Source: Thiobacillus denitrificans
Lineage (GTDB): Bacteria; Pseudomonadota; Gammaproteobacteria; Burkholderiales; Thiobacillaceae
DNA: 64,000 bases
Direction: 5' to 3'
Assembly (NCBI GenBank): GCA_002403375.1
Contig: DHHQ01000027.1
Location: forward strand, 40,230 to 104,229
Part shown: positions 33,551-43,748 of the stretch, piece after piece
How the letters are laid out: each line of letters begins with the position of its first letter
Numbering within the stretch: position 1 is the stretch's first letter
Notes under the pieces: generated by a model
What the model saw: the letters and a program-made list of their open reading frames with translations, nothing else
Told to the model about the DNA's origin: nothing
The model's database searches: none
Made by a program: the position numbers and the translations under genes

Positions 33551-33985
33551 GTGCGACTGCTGCTCGCCAGCCTGCTCTTCGTGCTGCCGAATCTCGCCGG
33601 CGCGCTCGAGTACCGCAGCACCGGGCGTGCCGCGGTGCTCTACGACGCGCCCTCGACGACGGCCGCAAAGATCGCCGTCGCCGGCGTCGGGCTGCCGCTC
33701 GAGGTGGTGATCGTCACCGACGCCTGGATCAAGGTGCGCGACCCTGGCGGCCGCCTGGCGTGGATCGAAAGCACCGCCCTCGGCGGCCGCAGGCAGGTCA
33801 TGGTCAAGAGCGAGACCAGCAGCGTCCGGCAGCAGCCGCGGCCCGATGCGGCGCTCGTCTTCCAGGCCGCGCGCGGCGTCCTGCTCGAGGTCACGGGTGA
33901 GGTCGACGCCTACGGCTGGCTGCCGGTGAAGCACGCCGACGGGCTGGCCGGATGGATGCCCGCACACGAGGCCTGGGGCCGATGA
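33551..33985 (+). CDS. Exported SH3-domain protein
   Basis: 144 residues from GTG 33551, with a signal peptide (RLLLASLLFVLPNLAGA). Two bacterial SH3-like repeats follow: one at about 22-80 (AAVLYDAPS, IKVRDPGGRLAWIES) and one at about 85-140 (SSVRQQPRPDAA, WLPVKHADGLAGWM). Such domains often bind cell-wall peptides. Its stop overlaps the gpsA ATG (ATGA), so the two are translationally coupled. The exact role is unknown. Confidence 0.85.
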   Translation: MRLLLASLLFVLPNLAGALEYRSTGRAAVLYDAPSTTAAKIAVAGVGLPLEVVIVTDAWIKVRDPGGRLAWIESTALGGRRQVMVKSETSSVRQQPRPDAALVFQAARGVLLEVTGEVDAYGWLPVKHADGLAGWMPAHEAWGR

Positions 33986-34968
33986 AGCTGACGGTGCTCG
34001 GCGCCGGCGCCTGGGGCACCGCGCTGGCGGCCAGCTGGGCCCCCCACCATGCCGTCACCCTGTGGGGGCGCAACGCGGCCGAGCTCGACGCGATGCGCGT
34101 CGCCCGCGTCAACGCGCGCTATCTCCCCGACTGCCCGCTGCCCGACAGCCTGCAGCTCAGCCACGATTTCGACGCCGCCACCGCCGCGGCCGACCTCCTC
34201 GTCGTCGCCGTCCCCAGCAGCGGCCTGCGCCCGACGCTCGCGGCGCTCGCCAAGCATCCCGCGCTGCCGCCCGTGGTCTGGGTGTGCAAGGGCTTCGAGC
34301 ACGGCAGCCGCAAGCTGCCGCATCAGCTCATCGCCGAACTGCTGCCTCGGGACGCTCGAGCGGGCGTGCTGTCGGGCCCGAGCTTCGCGCAGGAGGTTGC
34401 ACACGGCTTCCCCACCGCGCTCACCCTCGCCTCGAGCGACGGCACGCTGGCACGCGAGCTGGCCGGCGCGCTGTCCGGCCACCGCCTGCGCATCTACGCC
34501 CACGACGATGTCATCGGCGTCGAGCTCGGTGGCGCCCTGAAGAACGTCATGGCGATCGCCGCCGGCATCTGCGACGGCCTGCAGCTCGGCCACAATGCCC
34601 GCGCGGCGCTCATCACCCGCGGGCTGGCGGAGATGACCCGGCTCGGCGTCAGGCTCGGCGGCCACTTCGAAACCTTCATGGGCCTGTCCGGCCTCGGCGA
34701 TCTCATCCTCACCACCACCGGCGACCTCTCGCGCAACCGCCAGGTCGGCCTGCGCCTGGCGCGCGGCCAGTCGCTCGACGCCATCCTGGCCGAGCTCGGC
34801 CACGTCGCCGAGGGCGTCACCACCGCGCGCGAAGTCGCGGCGCTGGCGGACGAGCTGGGGGTGGACATGCCGATCACCCGCGCCGTCAACCAGGTGCTGT
34901 TCGACGGCCTGCCGCCTGCACAGGCGGTCGACGCCCTGCTGAACCGGGAAATCAAGGCCGAATTCTGA
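33982..34968 (+). CDS. gpsA: Glycerol-3-phosphate dehydrogenase [NAD(P)+]
   Basis: 328 residues from ATG 33982. N-terminal Rossmann motif LTVLGAGAWGTALA, then VVWVCKGFE, LSGPSFAQEV, the catalytic-lysine region GGALKNVMAIAAG and GLSGLGDLILTTTG. It reduces dihydroxyacetone phosphate to glycerol-3-phosphate for phospholipid synthesis, the substrate of PlsY encoded at 5856-6458. Confidence 0.97.
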   Translation: MKLTVLGAGAWGTALAASWAPHHAVTLWGRNAAELDAMRVARVNARYLPDCPLPDSLQLSHDFDAATAAADLLVVAVPSSGLRPTLAALAKHPALPPVVWVCKGFEHGSRKLPHQLIAELLPRDARAGVLSGPSFAQEVAHGFPTALTLASSDGTLARELAGALSGHRLRIYAHDDVIGVELGGALKNVMAIAAGICDGLQLGHNARAALITRGLAEMTRLGVRLGGHFETFMGLSGLGDLILTTTGDLSRNRQVGLRLARGQSLDAILAELGHVAEGVTTAREVAALADELGVDMPITRAVNQVLFDGLPPAQAVDALLNREIKAEF

Positions 34969-35005
34969 GCCGGGCCGGCAGCGGGAACCGGCCGCTGCGA
35001 CAACG

Positions 35006-37381
35006 CTACGCGACCGCTTCGGCCAGAGCCTCCTGCTCCGCCCGGAACCCCCTCCGCCGCAAGTCCAGTTCGAGCGCCCTCGCGGCAAGCGGCCGGCCGA
35101 GGAAATAGCCCTGGGCGAAGTCGCAGCCCTGCTCGCGGAGGTGATCGAGCTGCGCCCGGTTTTCGACCCCTTCCGCGATCACCTTGAGCCCGAGGCGGTG
35201 CGCCATGGTGATGACGGCGTTCACGATCGCGGCGTCGTCCGGATCGGTGGTGACGTCCTGGACGAACGAGCGGTCGATCTTGAGGATCTCCACCGGCATC
35301 TTCTTCAGCTGGCTGAGCGAGGAGTAACCGGTTCCGAAGTCGTCGATCGCGAGCCTGAGCCCGCTCGCCGCCAGCGTCTCCAGCGTCCTGATCGTGTAGA
35401 CCGCGTCGTCCATCGCGACGCTCTCGGTGATCTCCAGCTCGAGCACCTGCGCCGCCATGCAGTAGTCGGTCATCGCCCGCTTCACCAGGCGGGCGATGTC
35501 CTCGCGGAAGAACTGCCGCACCGACAGGTTCACCGACATCACGAACTCGGGAAAGCCCGCGGCCCTCCATGCATCGGCCTGCCTGCACGCCGTTTCGAGC
35601 ACCCACGCGCCGATCGGGACGATCAGGCCGTTCTCCTCGGCGAGCGGGATGAATTCCGCGGGCGAGATCGTGCCGAGCTCGGGATGCTGCCAGCGCAGCA
35701 GCGCCTCGACCCCGCGCAGGCGGCCGCTGGCGAGGTCGAACTGGGGCTGGTAGTGGAGCACCAGCTGCTGTCGCGCGAGCGCCTTGTGCAGCTGGTTGTC
35801 GAGCTCGAGGCGGCGCAGGCTACGCTCGTCGAAGGCGTTGCTGTAGATGTGGAAGCCGTTGCGGCCCTGCTTCTTGACGCGGTACATGGCGGTATCGGCG
35901 TGCTTCATCAGGACGTCGACATCGGCGCCGTCGTCCGGGTACATGCTGATGCCGATGCTCGCGCTCACGAAGATGTCGCGGCCTTCGATGACGAAGGGCT
36001 GCTTGAGGGCGGCGATGACCTTGCCGGCCACCAGCTCGGCCTCCTCGACGTGGCCGGCGTCGGGCAGCAGGATGGTGAACTCGTCGCCGCCCAGCCGGGC
36101 GAGGGTGTCGGTCTGCCTGACGATCCCCCGCAGGCGCGCGGACACCGATTGCAGCAACTGGTCACCGGCGGCATGGCCGAGCGAATCGTTGACCAGCTTG
36201 AAGCGGTCGAGATCGATGAACAGCAGCGCCACTTTCGTGTGCCGCATGCGGCGCGCGAAGGCCAGTGCCTGTTCGAGCCTGTCCTTGAACAGCACGCGGT
36301 TGGGCAGGTTGGTGAGCGGATCGTGGAAGGCCTGATGCAGGATCGCGTCCTGCGCGCGCTTGCGTTCGGTGATGTCGGAGAACGTCGCGACGAAATAGTC
36401 GATCTCGCCCGACGCGCCGCGGATGCTGCTGATCGAGAGCCATTCCGGATACTCCTCGCCGTTCTTGCGGCGGTTCCAGATTTCCCCCTGCCAGCTGCCG
36501 TTGGTCATCACCGCGTGCCACAGCTTCCGGTAGAAGCGGGTGTCGTGGCGCCCCGACGAGAACATGCTCGGGTTGCGGCCGATGATCTCCTCGGGCCGAT
36601 AGCCGGTGACCGCCGTCACGGCCGGATTCACCCGCAGGATGCTGCCGTCGCGCCCGGTGATGATGATGCCTTCGGTGGCGCTGTCGAAGACGGCCGCGGC
36701 GAGACGCAGTGACTGCCCGTTGCGCTCGTGGGCCGCAACGAAGCGGTTGCCGAGCGCGGCCGCGAGGGTGAAGAACAGCCCGGACAGCAGTGCCGCCGAC
36801 AGCAGCGCCTGCTCGCTCCGCGCGAGGGTCGCGATCGCGGTCGCGTAGACCTCGCCGGCGGACCGCATGATGCCCGGCGTGAAGCCCGTCGCGGACTCGA
36901 TGGCCCGCGCATAGAGCGGCTGCGTGTGCGTGCGGAACACGCGCCCCGCTTCCGCCGCGTCGATGGGCTGCCGCTCGACGACCTGACGGTAACTGTCGGC
37001 GAGCTGCGCATAGCGATCGGCGAACTCGCGGATGCGCTGCTGGTTGTAGTCGCGCCGGAAATTCAGCTTCAGGTAGTCCAGGTTCCTGCGCAGCGCGGCG
37101 TCCTCCCGGATCAGCGCGTCCGCCCACTCCGCGGGGTCGAGCAGCCCGCCCTGCGCATGACTGGCCTGAAGTTGCATGTGCGCCAGGCGCAGCGTCATGT
37201 CGGAAGCGTGCTGCAGATTGACGAGATTGGTGTGGCGCAGCCAGTCGAGCTGACGCGCCGACTGCTCGATGCCCCACCAGCCGATGGCGCTGACGATGAG
37301 GCCGGAGCCGCTCCCCAGCACGAACAGCAGCAGCAGGATTTTCGAGAATGAATGACGCAACACGGCTGAAACCTTGAACAT
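35006..37381 (-). CDS. Membrane sensor with PAS, GGDEF and EAL domains
   Basis: 791 residues from ATG 37381; an in-frame ATG at 37468 adds 29 residues with no ribosome site. Two spans (about 10-30 and 190-212) bracket a periplasmic helical sensor. A PAS domain follows (about 220-335), then GGDEF (intact LARLGGDEF with an RQTD inhibition site) and EAL (EALLRWQ, EITESV, DDFGTGYSSL all present). Both cyclic-di-GMP synthesis and breakdown are thus possible. It probably adjusts motility or biofilm, perhaps with the pilT-pilU genes here, though there is no direct link. The 224-base region upstream (37382-37605) shows no gene. Confidence 0.92.
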   Translation of the reverse strand: MFKVSAVLRHSFSKILLLLFVLGSGSGLIVSAIGWWGIEQSARQLDWLRHTNLVNLQHASDMTLRLAHMQLQASHAQGGLLDPAEWADALIREDAALRRNLDYLKLNFRRDYNQQRIREFADRYAQLADSYRQVVERQPIDAAEAGRVFRTHTQPLYARAIESATGFTPGIMRSAGEVYATAIATLARSEQALLSAALLSGLFFTLAAALGNRFVAAHERNGQSLRLAAAVFDSATEGIIITGRDGSILRVNPAVTAVTGYRPEEIIGRNPSMFSSGRHDTRFYRKLWHAVMTNGSWQGEIWNRRKNGEEYPEWLSISSIRGASGEIDYFVATFSDITERKRAQDAILHQAFHDPLTNLPNRVLFKDRLEQALAFARRMRHTKVALLFIDLDRFKLVNDSLGHAAGDQLLQSVSARLRGIVRQTDTLARLGGDEFTILLPDAGHVEEAELVAGKVIAALKQPFVIEGRDIFVSASIGISMYPDDGADVDVLMKHADTAMYRVKKQGRNGFHIYSNAFDERSLRRLELDNQLHKALARQQLVLHYQPQFDLASGRLRGVEALLRWQHPELGTISPAEFIPLAEENGLIVPIGAWVLETACRQADAWRAAGFPEFVMSVNLSVRQFFREDIARLVKRAMTDYCMAAQVLELEITESVAMDDAVYTIRTLETLAASGLRLAIDDFGTGYSSLSQLKKMPVEILKIDRSFVQDVTTDPDDAAIVNAVITMAHRLGLKVIAEGVENRAQLDHLREQGCDFAQGYFLGRPLAARALELDLRRRGFRAEQEALAEAVA

Positions 37382-37605
37382 CTGCGGACCATGCGGTCCT
37401 GCCAGGCCGGCCCCCGTGCCTGGCTCCTGAATAGTCAGCCGCGCGATCGTCCCCAGACCTCGCGGCACTCCCTGCCGCTGCGCTCGCGCGCCCTGCGGCC
37501 AGACCGCACGATACCACGCATAGGGTTATATTCGGATATGCTTATCGCCTTCTGGTTCGAAAACATGCAGCCACGACCGGGCGGCGGGCCGGTGCCTGGC
37601 GTGCC

Positions 37606-38070
37606 TCACACCGCCCCTGCAAAACCGTTCTGCCGCCAGGCCTCGAACACGGTGACGCTCACCGCATTCGACAGGTTCATGCTGCGCGACCCCGGCAGCA
37701 TCGGCAGGCGCAGGCGGTGGTCGGCGTCGAACAGCTCGAGCACCTCCTCTGGCAGCCCGCGCGACTCGGGACCGAACAGCAGCACGTCGCCTGGCCGGAA
37801 ATCGATCGTCGCGTAGTTGCGGCTGCCGCGGGTGGTGAGCGCGAACCAGCGCCGCCCCGGCAATGCCGCGCGCACGTCGGTCCATCCGGCATGCACGCGC
37901 ACGCAGGCCATGTCGTGGTAGTCGAGTCCGGCGCGCGCCACCTGCTTGTCGGAAAGGTCGAACCCCAGCGGCTCGACCAGGTGCAGGCGACAGCCGGTGT
38001 TGGCTGCCAGCCGGATCAGGTTGCCCGTGTTGGGCGGGATTTCGGGGTGAAACAAAACGATGTCAAACAT
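37606..38070 (-). CDS. trmL: tRNA (cytidine/uridine-2'-O-)-methyltransferase
   Basis: 154 residues of the SPOUT family: MFDIVLFHPEIPPNTGNLIR at the start, LLFGPESRGLP mid-protein and MLPGSRSMNLSNAVSVTVFE near the end, which form the trefoil-knot SAM site. TrmL methylates the wobble ribose of tRNA-Leu isoacceptors. It is divergent from gshA, 44 bases away. Confidence 0.94.
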   Translation of the reverse strand: MFDIVLFHPEIPPNTGNLIRLAANTGCRLHLVEPLGFDLSDKQVARAGLDYHDMACVRVHAGWTDVRAALPGRRWFALTTRGSRNYATIDFRPGDVLLFGPESRGLPEEVLELFDADHRLRLPMLPGSRSMNLSNAVSVTVFEAWRQNGFAGAV

Positions 38071-38114
38071 CGGGCTTGGCCTAAAATGAAAGCTTCCTGG
38101 AATCCGCCTATTTT

Positions 38115-39395
38115 ATGGTCCCCTACCTTACCACCGCACTCACCGGCCCGCTGCTGGAACTGGAAAAACGCCTGCTCGACGCGCAGCCGACGATCGAGCA
38201 CTGGTTCCGCCAGCAGTGGAAAGACCAGGCGGCGCCGTTCTACACCTCGGTCGACATCCGCAACGCCGGCTTCAAGCTGGCGCCGGTCGACACCAACCTG
38301 TTTCCCGGCGGTTTCAACAACCTCAACCCGGCCTTCATGTCGCTGTCGATCCACGCGGCGATGGGCGCGGTGGAAAAGATCTGCCCCGACGCGCAGCGTC
38401 TGCTGCTCATTCCCGAGAGCCATACCCGCAACACCTTCTACCTGCAGAACGTCGCGGTGCTCGCACACATCCTGCGCCAGACCGGCCTGATCGTGCGCAT
38501 CGGCACGCTGATCCCCGAGATCACCGAGCCGACCACGCTCGAGCTGCCGGCCGGCGGCCGCCTGACGCTCGAGCCGCTGGTGCGCCGCGGCGACCGCATC
38601 GGCCTCGACGGCTTCGACCCCTGCGCGGTGCTGCTCAACAACGACCTGTCGGCAGGCGTCCCGGACATCCTCAAGGGCATCGAGCAGACCATCATGCCGC
38701 CGCCGCACGCGGGCTGGGCGACGCGCCGCAAGTCGCGCCACTTCAGGGCCTACGAGAACGTCGCGATCGAATTCGCGCGCCTGGTGGGGATCGACCCCTG
38801 GCTGATCGACCCCTACTTCAACCAGTGCGGAAAAATCGATTTCCAGGCGCGCCAGGGCGAGGACTGCCTGGCCGAGAAGGTCGACGCCCTGCTCGCGAAG
38901 ATCCGCACGAAGTACGACGAATACGGCATCGACCAGCCGCCCTTCGTGATCGTCAAGGCCGACGCCGGCACCTACGGCATGGGCATCATGACCGTGAAGT
39001 CGGCCGACGACGTGCGCGAGCTCAACCGCAAGCAGCGCAACAAGATGGCGGTGATCAAGGAAGGCATGGAGGTCAGCGAGGTGCTGATCCAGGAAGGCGT
39101 CTACACCTTCGAGAGCATCAACGAGGCCGTCGCCGAGCCGGTGGTCTACATGATCGACCATTTCGTCGTCGGCGGCTTCTACCGCGTGCACACCGGACGC
39201 GGCGCCGACGAGAACCTCAACAGCCCCGGCATGCACTTCGTGCCGCTGGCGTTCGACGACACCTGCGTGATGCCCGACCGCAGCGCCAACCCCGACGCCA
39301 GCCCGAACCGCTTCTACGCCTACGGGGTGATCGCGCGGCTGGCGATGCTGGCCGCCAGCCTCGAGCTCGACGAAACGCTGAACGAAGCGGCATGA
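38115..39395 (+). CDS. gshA: Glutamate--cysteine ligase, proteobacterial short type
   Basis: 426 residues matching the type first seen in acidithiobacilli and common in betaproteobacteria (LLELEKRLLDAQPTIEHWFR near the N-terminus, FVIVKADAGTYGMGIMTV and an ATP-grasp-like core). It catalyses the first step of glutathione synthesis. Its stop overlaps the gshB ATG by four bases. It is unrelated in sequence to the GCS2-type ligase at 2238-3668. Confidence 0.93.
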   Translation: MVPYLTTALTGPLLELEKRLLDAQPTIEHWFRQQWKDQAAPFYTSVDIRNAGFKLAPVDTNLFPGGFNNLNPAFMSLSIHAAMGAVEKICPDAQRLLLIPESHTRNTFYLQNVAVLAHILRQTGLIVRIGTLIPEITEPTTLELPAGGRLTLEPLVRRGDRIGLDGFDPCAVLLNNDLSAGVPDILKGIEQTIMPPPHAGWATRRKSRHFRAYENVAIEFARLVGIDPWLIDPYFNQCGKIDFQARQGEDCLAEKVDALLAKIRTKYDEYGIDQPPFVIVKADAGTYGMGIMTVKSADDVRELNRKQRNKMAVIKEGMEVSEVLIQEGVYTFESINEAVAEPVVYMIDHFVVGGFYRVHTGRGADENLNSPGMHFVPLAFDDTCVMPDRSANPDASPNRFYAYGVIARLAMLAASLELDETLNEAA

Positions 39396-40324
39396 GGCTG
39401 CTCTTCGTCGTCGACCCGCTGGCGGGACTCAAGCCCCACAAGGACAGTTCGGTCGCGATGATGCGCGCTGCGGCGGCGCGCGGCCACGAGGTCCACGCCT
39501 GCGAAGCGCGCCAGCTCTACGTGCGCTTGGGCACGGTCTGCGCCGACTGCGACGCGCTCGACGTGCGCGCCGGCGACGACTGGTTCCACATGCGCGGCCG
39601 GCGCGAATCCGCGCTCGGCGATTTCGACGCCGTGCTGATGCGCACCGACCCTCCGGTCGACACCGACTACCTGCTCGCCACCCATCTGCTCGGCATCGCC
39701 GAGGCCAGCGGCGCACGCGTACTGAACCACCCCGCCGCGCTGCGCGACTTCAACGAGAAGCTCGCCATCCTGACTTTCCCGCAGTTCGTCGCGCCCACCC
39801 TCGTCGCCGCGCAGGCCGTCGAGATCGAGGCCTTCCTGATCGAGCACGGCGACGTCATCGTCAAGCCGCTCACCGAGATGGGCGGCGCCGGCATCTTCCG
39901 CCTCACCGTCGGCGACCCCAACCGCAACGCCATCCTCGAAACGCTGACGCAGCGGGGCCGCCGCGCGATCATGGCGCAGCGCTACCTGCCGGAGATCGCC
40001 GACGGCGACAAGCGCATCCTGCTGATCGACGGCGAAGTCGTGCCGTGGGCACTCGCGCGCATTCCGCAGCCCGGCGAGACGCGCGGCAACCTCGCCGCCG
40101 GCGGCACCGCGCGCGCGCAGCGGCTGTCGGCCCGCGACCGCGAGATCGCCGAGACCATCGCGCCGTGGGCGAAAGCGCAGGGCATCTTCCTCGCCGGACT
40201 CGACGTGATCGGCGAGTGCCTCACCGAAATCAACGTCACCAGCCCGACCGGCTTCCAGGAAATCGCAGCGCAGGCGGGGCACGACGTCGCGGCGCAGTTC
40301 GTCGCAGCGCTCGAGCGCGCATGA
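39392..40324 (+). CDS. gshB: Glutathione synthetase
   Basis: 310 residues from ATG 39392. ATP-grasp features: NEKLAILTFPQFVAPT, VIVKPLTEMGGAGIFRL, and the C-terminal GLDVIGECLTEINVTSPTG with metal-binding residues. It adds glycine to gamma-glutamylcysteine. It is coupled by four-base overlaps to gshA before it and apbE after it. Confidence 0.96.
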   Translation: MRLLFVVDPLAGLKPHKDSSVAMMRAAAARGHEVHACEARQLYVRLGTVCADCDALDVRAGDDWFHMRGRRESALGDFDAVLMRTDPPVDTDYLLATHLLGIAEASGARVLNHPAALRDFNEKLAILTFPQFVAPTLVAAQAVEIEAFLIEHGDVIVKPLTEMGGAGIFRLTVGDPNRNAILETLTQRGRRAIMAQRYLPEIADGDKRILLIDGEVVPWALARIPQPGETRGNLAAGGTARAQRLSARDREIAETIAPWAKAQGIFLAGLDVIGECLTEINVTSPTGFQEIAAQAGHDVAAQFVAALERA

Positions 40325-41319
40325 CGGCAGTGCGCCGCGTCCTCGGGCTCGCGCTGCTGTGGCTGCTCGCCGCCTGCAGCCCGCCGCCGCTGCACCAGCA
40401 GCAGGCCTACGTGTTCGGCACCCTGGTCGAGGTCAGCGTCTACGGCGCGCCCGAGGCCGAGGCGCGGGACGCCGCCGCTGCGGTGCTGGCGCGCTTCGAC
40501 ACGCTGCATCGCAGCCTGCACGCCTGGCAGCCGAGCGAGTTGTCGCGGCTCAACGCCGCGCTGGCCCGCGGCGAGCGCGCAAGCGTCACGCCCGAGCTCG
40601 CGGCGATGCTGCGCGACGCGCAGGCGCTCGCCGCGCGCTCGGACGAGTTGTTCAACCCGGCCATCGGCGGCCTGGTCGCGCTGTGGGGCTTCCACGCCGA
40701 CACGCCGCTGGCGCGCGTACCCGACGCCGGCGCGATCCGGGAGTGGGTCGGCAGGCGCCCCCGGATGGCCGACCTCGTCATCGAGAACGACACCGTTGGC
40801 AGCCGCAATCCCGCGGTGCAGCTGGACTTCGGCGGCTACGCCAAGGGACGCGCGCTGGACGACGCGGTCGCGATCCTGAAGACGCACGGCATCGAGAACG
40901 CGCTGGTCAACATCGGCGGCAACGTGATCGCGCTCGGCACCCACGGCGACCGCCCGTGGCGCGTCGGCATCCAGCACCCGCGCCAGGCGGGAACGCTGGC
41001 CACGCTCGACCTGCACGACGGCGAGGCGATCGGCACCTCGGGCGACTACCAGCGCTTCTTCGAGGCGGGCGGGCGCCGCTACAGCCATCTGATCGACCCG
41101 CGCACCGGTTCGCCGGCATCCACGATGCAGTCGGTGACGGTGCTGGTGGCGGGCGAGCACGCCGGCACGCGCTCGGACGCCCTCTCCAAGCCCCTCTTCC
41201 TCGACGGCCCGGCACGGCTGGCGGACAACGCCGCCCGCCTGGGCGTCGCCGACTACCTTGCAGTGGACGCCGCCGGCCATACCCTCGTCTCTCCTGCGAT
41301 GAAGGCCCGGCTTCGCTAG
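40321..41319 (+). CDS. apbE: FAD:protein FMN transferase (lipoprotein)
   Basis: 332 residues from ATG 40321, overlapping the gshB stop by four bases. A lipoprotein signal ends LLAACS, so the mature protein is anchored on the periplasmic side of the inner membrane. QLDFGGYAKGRALD and LVNIGGNVIALG are ApbE motifs for FAD and magnesium. ApbE attaches FMN to threonine in targets such as the RNF/NQR complexes or nitrous-oxide regulators; no target gene is in view. Confidence 0.93.
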   Translation: MTAVRRVLGLALLWLLAACSPPPLHQQQAYVFGTLVEVSVYGAPEAEARDAAAAVLARFDTLHRSLHAWQPSELSRLNAALARGERASVTPELAAMLRDAQALAARSDELFNPAIGGLVALWGFHADTPLARVPDAGAIREWVGRRPRMADLVIENDTVGSRNPAVQLDFGGYAKGRALDDAVAILKTHGIENALVNIGGNVIALGTHGDRPWRVGIQHPRQAGTLATLDLHDGEAIGTSGDYQRFFEAGGRRYSHLIDPRTGSPASTMQSVTVLVAGEHAGTRSDALSKPLFLDGPARLADNAARLGVADYLAVDAAGHTLVSPAMKARLR

Positions 41320-41348
41320 AATGCTGTTTTTGCCCTGATGGCCACACA

Positions 41349-41765
41349 ATGATCGGCATCCTCATCGTCGCCCACGGATCGCTCGCCGACAGCCTAGTCG
41401 AGTGCGCGACCCATGTGCTGGGGCAGCGCCCGGGGGCGCTCGCCACGCTGGATTTCACCGGCCACGCCGACCCCGACGAACGGCAGAAGGCGCTGCGCGC
41501 GCGTCTCGACGAACTCGACGCCGGCGACGGCATCCTGGTGCTCACCGACGTCTACGGCGCGACCCCGAGCAACACGCTCTGCCGCGTGCTCGAGCCGGCC
41601 CACATCGAAGGCGTCACCGGCGCCAACCTGCCGATGCTGCTGAAGGCGCTGAACTACCGCGAGACGCTGGCGCTGCCGCAACTCGTCGAGCGCATCGTCG
41701 AAGGCGGGCGCAACAGCATCAACCACATTTCCGAGACCATGTGCCATGCAGCAACGGGACGTTGA
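41349..41765 (+). CDS. PTS EIIA component, mannose type
   Basis: 138 residues, starting MIGILIVAHGSLADS; H9 is the phosphorylation site of EIIA-Man proteins. DVYGATPSNTL and TGANLPMLLKAL also fit. There is no EIIB, EIIC or EIID gene nearby. In betaproteobacteria this EIIA with HPr and EI forms a regulatory chain rather than a sugar importer. It overlaps the HPr gene by 20 bases. Confidence 0.93.
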   Translation: MIGILIVAHGSLADSLVECATHVLGQRPGALATLDFTGHADPDERQKALRARLDELDAGDGILVLTDVYGATPSNTLCRVLEPAHIEGVTGANLPMLLKALNYRETLALPQLVERIVEGGRNSINHISETMCHAATGR

Positions 41766-42011
41766 AATCGTCAACAAGCTGGGCCTGCACGCGCGCCCGT
41801 CCGCCCGGCTGACCCAGCTCGCCTCGACCTTCAGCAGCAAGGTCTTCCTGTCGCGCAACGGCCGGCGCGTCAACGCCAAGAGCATCATGGGGGTGATGAT
41901 GCTGGCCGCCGCCAAGGGCAGCACGATCACCGTGGAGACCGAGGGCGACGACGAGAAGGAAGCGATCGACGCCTTGGCCGGACTGATCGCCAGCGGCTTC
42001 GGGGAGGAAAC

Positions 42012-42015
<4 letters not shown>
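41746..42015 (+). CDS. ptsH: Phosphocarrier protein HPr
   Basis: 89 residues with H15 in GLHARPS (phosphorylated by EI) and S46 in KSIMGVM (target of HPr kinase). The intact serine site suggests that an HPr kinase acts on it; hprK is not in this window. It overlaps both neighbours, including ptsI through a GTGA overlap. Confidence 0.95.
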
Positions 42016-43736
<1,721 letters not shown>

Positions 43737-43748
43737 CCGCCGCGCCGC